From the NCBI RefSeq assembly GCF_949987515.2, contig NC_082685.1, positions 27,854,168-27,918,167 of the forward strand: a DNA stretch of 64,000 bases. Reading direction: 5' to 3'. This document shows positions 1 through 11,415 of the stretch, piece after piece (position 1 is the first letter of the stretch; each line of letters begins with the position of its first letter). The translations under genes were made by a program, and so were the position numbers. The notes beneath the pieces are model-generated. The model saw nothing but the letters and a program-made list of their open reading frames with translations, did no database searches and had not been told where the DNA came from. The DNA is from Delphinus delphis (lineage: Eukaryota; Chordata; Mammalia; Artiodactyla; Delphinidae).

Positions 1-3000
1 TTTGGAGATTAATCCTTTGTCAGTTGCTTCATTTGCAAATATATTCTCCCATTCTGAGGGCTGTCTTTTTGTCTTGTTTACGGTTTCCTTTGCTGTGCAA
101 AAGCTTTTAAGTTTCATTAGGTCCCATTTATTTATTTATTTATTTTTGCGGTACGCGAGCCTCTCACTGTTGTGGCCTCTCCCGTTGCGGAGCACAGGCT
201 CCGGATGCGCAGGCTTAGCAGCCATGGCTCACGGGCCCAGCTGCTCCGCAGCATGTGGGATCTTCCCGGACCGGGGCACAAACCCGTGTCCCCTGCATCG
301 GCAGGCGGACTCTCAACCACTGCGCCACCAGGGAAGCCCCCATTTATTTATTTTTGTTTTATTTCCATTTGTCTAGGAGGTGGGTCAAAAAGGATCTTGC
401 TGTGATTTATGTCATAGAGTGTTCTGCCTATGTTTTCTTCTAAGAGTTTGATAGTTTCTGGCCTTACATTTAGGTCTTTAATCCATTTTGAGTTTATTTT
501 TGTGTATGGTGTTAGGGATTTTTCTAATTTCATTCTTTTACATGTAGATGTCCAGTTTTCCCAGCACCACTTAGAAGAGAATGTCTTTTCTCCATTGTAT
601 ATCCTTGCCTCCTTCTTCATAGACTAGTTGACCTAAGGTGCATGGGTTTATCTCTGGGCTTTCTATCCTGTTCCATTGATCTATATTTCTGTTTTTGTGC
701 CAGTATCATACTGTCTTGATTACTGTAGCTTTGTACTATAGTCTGAAGTCCGGGAGCCTGATTCCTCCAGCTCCATTTTTCTTTCTCAAGATTGCTTTGA
801 CTATTCAGGGTCTTTTGTGTTTCCATACAAATTGTGAATTTTTTTTTCTAGTTCTATGAAAAATGCCATTGGTAGTTTGATAGGGATTGCACTGAATCTG
901 TAGATTGCTTTGGGTAGTATAGTCATTTTTACAGTGTTGATTCTTCCAAACCAAGAACATGGTATATCTCTCCATCTATTTGTATCATCTTTAATTTCTT
1001 TCATCAGTGTGTTATAGTTTTCTGCATACAAGTCTTTTGTTTCCTTAGATAGGTTTATTCCTAGATATTTTATTCTTTTTGTTGAAATGGTAAATGGGAG
1101 TGTTTTCTTAATTTCACTTTCAGATTTTTCATCATTAGTGTGTAGGAATGCAAGAGATTTCTGTGTATTAATTTTGTATCCTGCTACTTTACCAAATTCA
1201 TTGCTTAGCTCTAGTAGTTTTCTAGTAGCATCTTTAGGATTCTCTATGTATAGTATCATGTCATCTGCAGTGACATCTTTACTTCTTCTTTTCCAATTTG
1301 GATTCCTTTTATTTCTTTTTCTTCTCTGATTGCTATGGCTAAAACTTCCAAAATTATGTTGAATAATAGTGGTGAGAGTGGGCAACCTTGTATTGTCCCT
1401 GATCCTAGTGGAAATGGTTTCAGTTTTTCACCATTGAGGACGATGTTGGCTGTGGGTTTGCCATATATGGCCTTCATTATGTTGAGGAAAGTTCCCTCTA
1501 TGCCCACTTTCTGGAGAGTTTTTATCATAAATGGGTGTTGAATTTTGTCAAAAGCTTTCTCTGCATCTATTGAGATGATCATATGGTTTTTCTCTTTTAA
1601 TTTGTTAATATGGTGTATCACATTGATTGATTTGCATATATTGAAGAATGCTTGCATTCCTGGGATACACCCCACTTGATCATGGTGTATGATCCTTTTA
1701 ATGTGCTGTTGGATTCTGTTTGCTAGTACTTTGTTGAGGATTTTTGCATCTATGTTCATCAGTGATATTAGCCTGTAGATTCTTTCTTTGTGACATCTTT
1801 GTCTGGTTTTAGTATCAGGGTGATGGCGGCCTCGTAGAATGAGTTTGGGAGTGATCCTCCCTCTGCTATATTTTGGAAGAGTTTGAGAAGGATAGGTGTT
1901 AGCTCTTCTCTAAATGTTTGATAGAATTCGCCTGTGAAGCCATCTGGTCCTGGGCTTCTGTTTGTTGGAAGATTTTTAAGCACAGCTTGGATTTCAGTGC
2001 TTGTGATTGGTCTGTTCATATTTTCTATTTCTTCCTGGTTCCATCTCGGAAGGTTGTGCATTTCTAAGAATTTATCCATTTCTTCCAGCTTGTCCATTTT
2101 AGTGACATATAGTTGCTTGTAATAATCTCTCATGATCCTTTGTATTTCTGCAGTGTCTGTTGTTATGTGTCCTTTTTCATTTCTAATTCTATTGATTTGA
2201 GTCTTCTCTCTTTTTTCTTCATGAGTCTGGCTAATGGTGTATCAATTTTGTTTATCTTCTCAAAGAACCAGCTTTTAGTTTTATTGATCTTTGCTATCGT
2301 TTCCTTCATTTCTTTTTCATTTAATTCTGATCTGATCTTTATGAGTTCTTTCCTTCTGCTAACTCTGGGTTTTTTTATTTGTTTTTCTTTCTCTAATTGC
2401 TTTAGGTATAAGGTTAGGTTGCTTATTTGAGATGTTTCTTATTTCTTAAGGTAGGATTGTATTGCTATAAACTTCCCTCTTAGAACTGCTTTTGCTGTTT
2501 TGGTGTATAGTGTTTTGGGTCATAGTGTTTTCCTTGTCATTTGTTTCTAGGTATTTTTTGATTTCCTCTTTGATTTCTTCAGTGATCTCCTGGTTATTAA
2601 ATAGTGTATTGTTTAGCCTCCATGTGTTTATATTTTTTACAGATTTTTTCCTGTAATTGATATCTAGTCTCATAGCGTTGTGGTCAGAAAAGATACTTGA
2701 TACAATTTCAGTTTTCTTAAATTTACCAAGGCTTGATTTGTGATGCAAGACATGATCTATCCTGGAGAATGTTCCATGAGCACTTGAGAAGAATGTGTAT
2801 TCTGTTGTTTTTGGATAGAATGTCCTATAAATATCGATTAAGTTCATCTTGTTTAATGTATCATTTAAAGCTTGTGTTTCCTTATTTATTTTCATTTTGG
2901 ATGATCTGTCCATTGGTGAAAGTGGGGTGTTAAAGTCCCCTACTATGATTGTGTTACTGTCGATTTCCCCTTTTATTTCCCCTTGCCTTATGTATTGAGA

Positions 3001-3360
3001 TTCTCCTATGTTGGGTGCATACATATTTACAATTGTTATATCTTCTTCTTGGATCGATCCCTTGATAATTATGTAGTGTCCTTCTTTGTCTCTTGCAATA
3101 GTGTTTGTTTTAAAGTCTATTTTGTCTGATATGAGAATTGCTACTCCAGCTTTCTTTTGATTTCCATTTGCATGGAATATCTTTTTCCATCCCCTCACTT
3201 TCAGTCTGTATGTGTCCCTAAGTCTGAAGTGGGTCTCTTGTAGACAGCATATATGTGGGTCTTGTTTTTGTATCCATTCAGCCAGTCTATGTCTTTTGGT
3301 GGGAGCATTTAATCCATTTACATTTAAGGTCATTATCAATATGTATGTTTCTATTACCAT
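1..3360 (-). pseudogene. L1 copy A ORF2 (endonuclease-reverse transcriptase), broken
   Basis: Remnant of L1 ORF2p, which nicks target DNA and reverse-transcribes L1 RNA. The ATG is at 3360. The first open block (3360-2446, 304 codons) is the apurinic-like endonuclease. The N of 'LNVNGLN', E of 'QETH', 'VGDFNT', 'SRIDH' and 'SDHN' are all visible, so the endonuclease catalytic set looks intact apart from a small in-frame change before 'IKGEIDS'. Stops separate it from RT pieces at 2133-1768 ('[11 protein letters not shown]') and 1759-1256 (motif A '[10 protein letters not shown]', '[11 protein letters not shown]'). A 4-nt deletion near 1275 then shifts frame just before 'ADDMILY', which continues in the 1385-801 frame. 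C-terminal pieces lie at 826-617 and 620-348, followed by the SINE insertion. It is not functional as it stands. Confidence 0.9.
140..340 (-). mobile_element. CHR-type SINE inserted in L1 copy A
   Basis: Reverse-oriented tRNA-derived SINE. The head 'gggcttccctggtggcgcag' reads on the minus strand from 340, and the element ends at 'gcgtaccgc' plus a short A-tail near 140. The insertion is flanked by 'catttatttattt' copies (125 onward, and 341 onward), which is the target-site duplication. It lies inside ORF2 of L1 copy A and is therefore younger than that L1. Promoter-like A box (TGGCGCAGTGG) and B box (GGTT-G-CCC region) are recognisable. Confidence 0.92.
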
Positions 3361-3418
3361 TTTCTTAATTGTTTTGGGTTTGTTATTGTAGGTCTTTTCC
3401 TTCTCTTGTGTTTCCTGC

Positions 3419-4368
3419 CTAGAGAAGTTCCTTTAGCATTTGTTGTAAAGCTGGTTTGCTGGTGCTGAATTCTCTTAGCTTTTGCTTGTCTGTAAATGTT
3501 TTAATTTCTCCATCAAATTTGAATGAGATCCATGCTGGGTAGAGTAATATTGGTTGTAGGTTTTTCTCCTTCATCACTTTAAATATGTCCTGCCCCTCCC
3601 TTCTGGCTTGCAGAGTTTCTGCTGAACGATCAGTTGTTAACCTCACGGGGATTCCCTATGTGTTATTTGTTGTTTTTCCCTTGCTGCTTTTAATGTTTTT
3701 TCCTTCTATTTAATTTTTGATAGTTTGATTAATATGTGTCTTGGTGTGTTTCTCCTTGGATTTATGCTGTATGGGACTCTCTCTGCTTCCTGTACTTGAT
3801 TAACTATTTCCTTTCCCATATTAGGGAAGTTTTCAACTATAATCTCTTCAAATATTTTCTCAGTCCCTTTCTTTTTCTCTTCTTCTTCTGGGACCCCTAT
3901 TATTCGAATGTTGGTGCATTTAATGTTGTCCCAGAGGTCTCTGAGACTGTCCTCAATTCTTTTCATTCTTTTTTCTTTATTCTGCTCTGCGGTAGTTATT
4001 TCCTCTATTTTATCTTCCCGGTCGCTTATCCATTCTTCTGCCTCAGTTATTCTGCTATTGATTCCTTCTAGAGAATTTTTCGTTTCATTTATTGTGTTGT
4101 TCATCATTGTTTGTTTGCTCTTTAGTTCTTCTATGTCCTTGTTAAACATTTCTTGTATTTTCTCCATTCTATTTCCAAGATTCTGGATCATCTTTACTAT
4201 CATTACTCTGAATTCTTTTTCAGGTAGACTGCCTGTTTCCTCTTCATTTGTTTGGTCCGGTGGGTTTTTACCTTGCTCCTTCATCTGCTGCATGTTTCTC
4301 TGTCTTCCTAGTTTACTTAACTTACTTTGGGATCTCCTGTTCACTGGCTGCAGGTTCATAGTTCCCAT
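3419..4368 (-). pseudogene. L1 copy A ORF1 (RNA-binding protein), broken
   Basis: Remnant of L1 ORF1p, the trimeric nucleic-acid chaperone that coats L1 RNA. The ATG is at 4368. The first 220 codons (4368-3706) are open. They contain a charged N-terminus, a long heptad-rich coiled coil ('NRMEKIQEMFNKDIEELK...RITEAEEWISDREDKIEEI', roughly residues 65-130) and the RRM start ('NIRIIGVPEEEEKKKGTEKIFEEI', roughly 153-177). A frameshift/stop near 3706-3650 breaks the frame. The C-terminal domain continues at 3646-3419 ('AETLQARREGQDIFKVMKEK' to 'LKELL'). The total length would be near the usual L1 ORF1 size. Confidence 0.88.
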
Positions 4369-4925
4369 TGTTTTTGGTGTCTGCCCCCAGTGGGTAAGGT
4401 TGTTTCCCTGGGTTGTGTAGGCTTCCTCATTGAGGGGACTGGTGCCTGTGTTCTGGTGGATGAGACTGGATCTTGTCTTTCTGGTGGCAGTACCACATCC
4501 AGTGGTGTGTTTTGGTGTGTCTGTGAACTTAGTATGATTTTAGGCAGCCTCTTTGCTAATGGGTCGTATTGTATTCCTGTCTTGCTAGTTGTTTGGCATG
4601 GGGTGTCCAGCACTGGAACTTGCTGGTCGTTAAGTGGAACTAGGTGTTAGCATTGAGACAGAGATCTCTGGGAGAGCTCTCGCTGATTGTTATTATGTGG
4701 GGCCAGGAGGTCTCTGGTGGAGCAATGTCCTGAACTCGGCTCTCCCACCTCAGAGGCTCATGCCTGAAACCTGGCCAGAGCACCAAGACCCTGTCAGCCG
4801 TATGGCCAAGAACACTTCATCCATATCCCAGGTCTTTCCCATGGAATCCTCTCAGAATACCGCTGGACACACAGCCTGAGGCCTCGGACATCCTTGCCGG
4901 ACGGGAGCTGGGCAATATCCTCCCC
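4369..4925 (-). promoter_or_regulatory. L1 copy A partial 5'UTR
   Basis: GC-richer sequence directly upstream of the ORF1 ATG of copy A. The roughly 120 bp nearest the ATG match copy C upstream of its ORF1 (about 45,885-46,020), including the 'ctgggggcagacac' and 'aacctgcagcc' stretches. It does not resemble the 5'UTR of copy B. In an intact L1 this region holds the internal promoter. Here the outer part appears missing. Confidence 0.6.
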
Positions 4926-4939
4926 ACAACACTATTTTA

Positions 4940-5150
4940 TCTGACAAAAATATGTACTAGATGCTATTCTGAGTGTTTTACAAATATTAACTAACTTAAT
5001 CCTTATAAGAACCCTTTGAGGTGCGTACTATTGTTTGTCCAATTTTAGGGACTTCCAGATTAGTAAACTGAGGCACAGAGTGACTGAGGCATTTATACAA
5101 AGGTAGTAGGAGTCACAGGCAAGGTTTGTGTCCAGGTCAGTCTGGAAAAG
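4940..5150 (-). repeat. MIR SINE relic
   Basis: Old mammal-wide interspersed repeat in reverse orientation. It shows the sequence order 'ctattctgagtgttttacaaat', then 'aacttaatccttataagaaccc', then 'aaactgaggcacagag', which is the MIR core read backwards. Divergence is high, as expected for this age class. Confidence 0.75.
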
Positions 5151-5690
5151 GCTCCTTGGGAAAGAATCTATATATATTAAATGCACTATTGCCTGCTTAT
5201 TAGCCTTTGTCCTATTGAAGCTACTCTGTTAATGTCTGCTATGTCCTTTTCTTGAACCAGAATTCAAGCAGGCACCTGTCTTATGCTTTCCATTGCTGAC
5301 CCATCTCCTCACTTAGTACATATAGCAGAGTTGGCATTGCTCTTGCCCCAGACAGATCACAGATACACCATGCAAAGAATCTGACACATAGTGGACTTTC
5401 AATATGGGTTCGCTTCTTCCACCTTTTCTCTAGTTTTGTTTCAGCTAATATTTACTGGGCTATTTTCTTTCTTTTTTTTCATTTTCAGTTTTATTCTTGG
5501 AAAGTGACATCATTGTATCCCATTTGAGAGAGCTAACATCCTGAATTATGGGATGAGTCTGGAATAGTTTTGTATCCATGACCCATTGTATCGGTGACCA
5601 CTTATTCAGACAGATAATCCAGCAATTGAAGTCTCATTCCAGCCCTGGAGTCCTACCAACCCCCAACCCTACCACAAAAGACTAAACCAT
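5151..5690. other. No gene or clear repeat seen
   Basis: About 540 bp of AT-balanced sequence. I see no supported ORF, exon, RNA gene or recognisable repeat. Confidence 0.5.
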
Positions 5691-5691
5691 A

Positions 5692-5995
5692 CTGGGTTGA
5701 ATATGATTCCCCCAAAATTGATATCTGCCTGGACTCTCAGAATGTGACCTTCTTTGAAAATAGGGTCTTTGCCAATGTAATTAGTTAAGATGAGTTCATA
5801 CTGGATTAGAGGGGGCCCTCAATCCATGTCCTTATAAGAGAGCCTTGTGAGTATATAGACACATGGAGGAAAGACAGCCATGTGAAACCAGAGGAAGATA
5901 TTGGAGCGATGCAGATATAACCAAATAAATATGCCAAGAATCACCAGCAGCTACCAGAAACTAGAAGAGACAAGGAAGGGTTCTTCTCCAGAGTG
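5692..5995 (+). mobile_element. MLT1-type MaLR LTR, 3' truncated
   Basis: Ancient solo LTR of the ERVL-MaLR group. It matches the standard MLT1 order: 'gggttgaatatgattccccc', 'ctcagaatgtgaccttcttt', 'gaaaatagggtctttgcca', 'gtaattagttaagatgag', 'tccttataagagagcc', then 'ccagcagctaccagaaacta'. The terminal LTR segment is missing, and the sequence passes into an L1M fragment near 6000. No internal retroviral coding sequence accompanies it. Confidence 0.85.
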
Positions 5996-6604
5996 CCCAC
6001 ATGCTCAGCACCCCCCATTATCAACATCCCCCACCAGAGGAGTACATTTGTTATATTGATGAACCTACATTGACACATCATTATCACCCAAAGTCCATAG
6101 TTTACATTAGGGTTCACTCTCAGTGTTGTATATTCTGTGGGTTTGGACCATTGCATAATGACATGTATCCACCTTTATAGTATCATACAGAACACTTTCA
6201 CTCTCCTAAACATCCTCTATACTCCATTTATTCATCCTTCCACCCTATCTCCACCTCTTGCCACCGATATTTCACTGTCTTCATAGTTTTGCCTTTTCCA
6301 ATATGTCATATAATTGGAATCATAGGGTATGCAGCCTTTTCAGATTGGCTTCTTTCACTTAGTAACATGCATTTAAGTTTCCTCCATGTCTTTTCATGGC
6401 TTGATAGCTCATTTCTTTTAGCCCTGAATAATATTACATTGTCTGAATGTACAACAGTTTATGTATCCATTCACCAACTAAGGGACATCTTGGTTGCTTC
6501 CAAGTTTGGGCAATTACGAATAAATCTGCTATAAACATCTGTGTGCAAGTTTTCATGTGGACTTAAGTTTTCAACTTCTTTGGGCAAATACCAAGGAATG
6601 CCAA
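5996..6604 (-). mobile_element. L1M 3' end fragment
   Basis: Reverse-oriented 3' untranslated portion of an old mammalian L1. Diagnostic stretches in order are 'catcccccaccagaggagta', 'gacacatcattatcacccaa', 'acattagggttcactctcag', 'ttgccttttccaatatgtca', 'gattggcttctttcacttag' and 'ttcatggcttgatagctcat'. No ORF remains. It abuts the MLT1 LTR directly. Confidence 0.85.
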
Positions 6605-6994
6605 AGGTATTTTTTTTTAACATGAGGAGATATCCAGGGGCTGGCTGTTCCTGTTGGTTAATTCCACGGTTCAAGGCTACGGCATCTTAACTGGCGCACA
6701 GGCATTTTCTACCCACTTGGTGAACTGGTGATGTGAGCCATCATGGCCATGGGATGGCTGCAGCAATTCCAGAGGTCACATGAAGAGATGAGGATATGTA
6801 ATGAGGAAAAGTAAGATGATTCCTCCTGCATACCTTTTATTAGGGAGTAAAACCTTCATAGAATCCCAACAGATTCCCCTTAGGTCTTACGGACCAGAAT
6901 TAGGGTACACAAAAACGCTTTAGCTGGGAGAGTGGTTGAAAGTGAGCACCTAATATCCGTAGCCTCTCACAGCAAGAGTAGTCACTACCAGCTA
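6605..6994. other. No gene or clear repeat seen
   Basis: Unique-looking sequence with a short A/T run near 6610. Nothing supported as coding or structural. Confidence 0.45.
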
Positions 6995-7165
6995 CCTTCA
7001 CCTGACAAGCCTTCTCCAATCTGAGCCTCAGTTTCCTCATGTTTCCTCCCTGTTAAGTAGGGATAGTAACAAGTATTCCTGCAGGAGTTTTGCAACAACT
7101 AAATGAGGTAGGAGGTAAAAGATGCCCAGCATGATGTGAGGCACTTACTGCACATTCTGTAAAAG
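6995..7165 (+). repeat. MIR SINE relic
   Basis: Forward MIR. 'gagcctcagtttcctcatg' is followed by 'gggatagtaacaagtatt' and 'caacaactaaatgaggtagg', ending near 'cagcatgatgtgaggcactt'. Confidence 0.7.
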
Positions 7166-7284
7166 CAGACTTTCCCTCCTGTTACCTGGCTGCTTGTTCA
7201 AGGGGACTGCCTACTCTTGGTTGACTGAGATGTGTCTAAGTCAGAGCTCCAAACTCCTGCTCTAGCTCATGTATGATCCATTTA

Positions 7285-7470
7285 CATGGCCCCTTTTGGG
7301 GAGCACTGTCACTTGTGGTATATTATTTAGTCACAAAACCTCTGTGAAGAAGCCATTTTCACCTTTTTCCAAATGCGGGAATTGAAGCACTGAGAAGGAA
7401 AGATTTGGGAATCCCTGGCTCCAAAGAGTTTATCAAGATGGCTTTTAAGTCCAGAGCTGTGGGAACCATT
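7285..7470 (-). repeat. Probable MIR fragment
   Basis: Weak reverse MIR similarity: 'cacaaaacctctgtgaag', 'ccattttcacctttttcc', 'ggaattgaagcactgagaag'. The order is right but divergence is high. Confidence 0.45.
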
Positions 7471-9874
7471 CCTCCTTTTAGAATGAATCTACATATCCAC
7501 ACAGATCTTGCCAGGAATAATGTAGACACCCATTCTGTGGTAACAAGGCTTCCTGCTCAAGTCTCATCCAGTGAATTTTTCTTGAAGGTTCCTGGAAGAA
7601 ATGTTTCTGCAGACAGTTGCAAATGTATTCATCTACAGCCTAAGAACATCATATTTCTATCTCTGCATTTTGATTTTGATACCTATTCCCCAGCCTTTTT
7701 CATCCACACAGAGGACCAGCTTTGAATCCCTTTTGCTTCTGCTTAATTCACTAGCACATTGGGAGCATGGAGGAGAAAATGACGCTGCTGGATCTGAGGC
7801 AATGAGTGATGCAGGATGTGTGCTGAGATACAGCCCAGAGCAGCCCCCAGGACAGGCTTCTCAGCTTGTTTCTAGGGCCATCTGGACATGTTTGTGCTAT
7901 AGCCAGCCTGGTGGGGTGTTGGGAGAATTTCTCTTCTGAAGAACTAGGGATAGCAGCCTTCTCTTTTCCTTTATTTTACCCTATGTGTGATGCATATATC
8001 CCTCTTGGAATGGGCTGTTCACATACTTCTTTACCGTAGTGTATCAGAATACAAAGAAGATTCATATTGGTTAAGTGAGAGGTAAATTACCAATTTGCCT
8101 TGGCTTCAAAGCATCCCTCTGAATGTTTCGGTTCTCTAAGGCACTAGTTTCCTCTCCCTCCCTTTCCCATGATAGTGTAGCCTTGCCTTTTGGGAAATAT
8201 TGTCTTTTCCTCTTAACCATAGAGACTGTTGTAATGCAGTGTTTCTCAAACCTGAGTAAAGATACTAACATCTTGAAGAACTTTTTAGGTGCAGTCTCTC
8301 TGTGTGTGTTTGTGGGTGCGTGTGTATACACACACGTGTGATGAGTTAGAAGGTAGGTAACTATCTTCTCTAGGACAATGAGAATTTCTCATTTATTTGC
8401 AAAAAGCTAAAGTCCTTAGAGTGTGAGCAGAAGCATTCTCTTGCCATTTTTTTATGGAGCCCCCCCAAGTGCCTCTCTGCAGTTAGTGCCTAAAAGACTG
8501 CTACAATCTCTGGCTATGCTTGGAAGGGGACAGAGAGGGCTAGAGGTGGAGGGGCCCAAGTTTGTGAAAAGCTTCCCATGTCTACTCTGTGGAACTTGGA
8601 GCCCAGCCAGCTGCCTATAGCATCTGCAGGAAGTGTTATCAGGAAGGTAGCTATTGACAAGTGAAGATCAAACTGGTATTAAGGGTGGTAATTGGTATTC
8701 TCCTTGTACACAGCATGGTGGGGTTATCTGGTGAGCTGTCAGGCCCACCCCTTCATTTGATGAAAATGCAAACAATGTCACACAAGAAGTCAAATCAAGA
8801 AGGGCTCTCAAAGCATTTTGAGAAACAGTGGAGACAAAACTGCAAATAAAAACAAAGCATTTCCTTTTCAGATAACTTTATATGAAAACTGCTGGAAAAG
8901 CAGGAAACATCCTGACTAGGAATAAAGATTTTCCTCAGGACTGGGTCCTGGTCCCTACCCTGATACTCACCCAAAGATCATGGGCAGGTCACTTAACCTC
9001 ACTTAACAGAGTTAACTTTTTTGGTGGAATTACAGGATTGACTGCAGGGACATCTTGCTGTATGTGCTGGGGCAAGCTGGGATTGGGGAAGGGTGGGAAC
9101 GAGCTTTGTAGTTTGTTTTGCAACTTGGAAGATCTTTTCTACTCTAACACTTGATACGTTTGCACATGTATGTATCTCTGTGTTGCATTTTAACCACAGA
9201 GTAGTCACTCCAAAGAAGCAGCTGATTTTGGAATTCTGGGCTTATGTGGCTCACTTTAAAGAATCTGAAAAGAATTATTCTTCTTTACAAAATAATCATT
9301 TGTGGGGGAAGGTCAAACCTCAAATTTCTCTCAGTTCTTCTTCCAAGGAAGAGACCCTTCAAAGTTGAACATGAATTCAAATTTTCTATACTTCTAAATA
9401 GGTAATAAGTGCCAAAAATTTAATCTAATCATTTCTCAGACTCAACAAACATGGTTCTCTGCACAGGAGATAAACTTTGATGCTCAGTAGATGGAGATGG
9501 GGTGGGGTTGGGAAAGGGTGGTGATCAGGGCTCTGAAACCTATAAGCTCTGCATTTCCCCTCAATCTGCCTCTGCCATCACCTCTCCCACCCGCTCCAAC
9601 CTATGACAAATGACTGCAGAGACCTTACTATGAAATTATGATGACATCAACCCCATTGACTTCTAAGAGTTAGAAATTAGCGTTTAAAAAATGTTTAACC
9701 TAAATATGTGATACAATCACAAAAGCCATACTTTAGCCTAGAACTAATCCAAATTGCTTTGCTATTAATGACACAGGTAAAACCACTTTTTCCTGTCTTT
9801 TCCGACAGCAAATAATATGTTGCCTAGTTCAGAAATAGAGTGTATGAATAATCCCCAAGATCAAAAATACTTCA
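7471..9874. other. Mostly unique sequence, minor relics
   Basis: No supported gene. It contains a possible hAT (MER-type) end at about 8238-8295 ('cagtgtttctcaaacctgag'), an impure GT/CA alternating stretch at 8299-8340, and a short MIR-like piece at 8955-9010 ('ggtcacttaacctcactt'). The open frames here are short, lack homology that I recognise and have no splice context. Confidence 0.45.
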
Positions 9875-10150
9875 CCTCCAGTATTTGCTGTTATGAGCAA
9901 TGCTACTATGAACATTCTTGCATGTGTCTTCTGGTGCAAGTGTGCAAGAGAGAGGAATTGGCTTTAAGAGGAATTGCTGGGAAGTAGTACATGCATTTGT
10001 TCAACCTTATAAAATAGTGTCCAATTGTTTTCCAAAGTGCTTATAATAATTTACACTACTACTAACAGTTCAGGTTGCTCCAAATCCTCACTGATATTTG
10101 ATATTATCGGACCAATCAGTCTTTGTCAAACACCCATTTACCTGTTGAAG
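9875..10150 (-). mobile_element. L1M 3' fragment (reverse)
   Basis: Reverse-oriented old L1 3' sequence: 'agcaatgctactatgaacat', 'gaggaattgctgggaagtag', 'ccaattgttttccaaagtgc', 'ctccaaatcctcactgatat'. No coding remnant. Confidence 0.75.
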
Positions 10151-10164
10151 CAATAATATGGTGA

Positions 10165-10480
10165 AAAAAGTCACAAAAGATGACATCAGGTATACATTTA
10201 TATAAAGTTCATAAAAAAGACAACATTAAACAATGTATTGTTTAGGAACACATGCAGAAAATATTTTTTTATAGAGTGAATGATCAGTCTAAAACTCATA
10301 ATGGCTACTTTAGGGAGTGGAGGGAAGGTGGGGGATAGGATTGGACTGGAGTACATGGGTTTTGGTAATGTTCTAGCTTTACTTTTACGGTTTGTAACTT
10401 ACATATGTTTCACATATATTCTTTTGTGTATAATCACTATTTCATAATAATATAAAAATTGAAAAGACTTTCCCCCAAAC
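10165..10480 (+). mobile_element. L1M 3' fragment (forward)
   Basis: Forward old L1 3'UTR-like sequence: 'tttatataaagttcataaaa', 'gggagtggagggaaggtggg', 'ggttttggtaatgttctagc'. It lies head-to-head with the preceding reverse fragment, so these are two events or one inverted copy. Confidence 0.6.
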
Positions 10481-10604
10481 TGGAGTTGGGACACCGGAAA
10501 TGACTCAGAGGTTTAACAATGCAACTAAGAAAAGGTTCAGAGGCAGAAAATGAAGGAGCAGAGAAACAGCACTGAAAAGACATGTGAGACAACTCACATT
10601 GGAC

Positions 10605-10775
10605 ATAAGCACTTCTGAATTTGAGTCTTGACTCTGCCACATATTGAGAGTGTGGCTTTGGGAAAGTGATTTAACCACTCAGTATTCCTTTCTCCTTCTG
10701 TAAAATAGGGCTAATGAAGAACGTGCATTTCTTAAGTTGCTGGGAGGACCAAATAAGAGAAAGTGCAAGTGAAGC
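10605..10775 (+). repeat. MIR SINE relic
   Basis: Forward MIR: 'tgagtcttgactctgccaca', then 'ggctttgggaaagtgattta', 'aaaatagggctaatgaag' and 'gggaggaccaaataagagaa'. Confidence 0.72.
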
Positions 10776-11415
10776 CCTTCCTCTAGAGCCGAAACCTTTT
10801 AATATTTTAGTATTTGTTTTCATAGAAACTCTTGTTGGAGCTTGGAGCTTTAGAGAAAAGGATGAGTAAATTTGCATTTGGAGCTTAAGCACATTTAGAA
10901 GGGAAGCATTTGAAATTCTTTTTCCCAGACACCCAAAAGCATTGAAATCCATCCAGATGGGTTGGAGTTGGTCTTTGCCAAGTTCCTGGGGCAGGAATGC
11001 ATCATTATACCCTGAAATAAAAGCATTCTGGTGGTACATTGAGATGGCACCAATGGGCTGGTGGTCAGAAGGATCTGTGAGGTGACACACACATCTTGGT
11101 GTCAGGCCACAGTCCTAGAACACAGATGGTGGGCATGAGTGTAAATAGGCCAGAATTAGACCACCACTATTACCTTGTGTCAGTGATTTGCAACAGCTAC
11201 CATTGCAGCAAAGCAACCAGGAGACTCAGCCCCAGCCACATTTCTTCACACTGCTGGCATTCCCTTGAATGTTGACCTGGGCCCTGGGTTTGGTGTGCAC
11301 AGCAGCAACAAGTAGGGCCTGGAGACATTCCCAACTCTGTGGCCCTTTTGAGGTACCTTTGTTCTACTTGCTTAATTTTTTAAAAAGGAACAAAGTATTA
11401 TAAATGAATCAACCT
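10776..11415. other. No gene or clear repeat seen
   Basis: A 139-codon frame (11090-10671 minus) crosses this stretch and the MIR. It has no recognisable domain and is probably chance. Confidence 0.45.

Larger units (their letters stand above)
1..4925 (-). mobile_element. L1 LINE copy A, 3' end outside window
   Basis: A LINE-1 retrotransposon reading right to left. Its order on the minus strand is a partial 5'UTR (about 4925-4369), ORF1 (4368-3419), a 58-bp gap, then ORF2 (3360 to beyond position 1). The 3'UTR and poly(A) lie outside the window. The 5'UTR fades into a MIR relic near 4925, which suggests 5' truncation. The ORF1/ORF2 spacing matches copies B and C in this window. Both ORFs are broken by frameshifts or stops, and a younger CHR SINE sits in ORF2 at 140-340. 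Divergence from copies B and C is modest, so this is a mid-age cetartiodactyl L1 and not one of the ancient L1M copies elsewhere in the window. Confidence 0.93.

Noticed and set aside
7405..7725. 106-codon plus-strand frame without an obvious repeat
   Set aside because: No recognisable domain, codon signature or splice context. Expected by chance at this length in 64 kb.
10671..11090. 139-codon minus-strand frame
   Set aside because: Overlaps a MIR relic and has no recognisable domain. Treated as chance.
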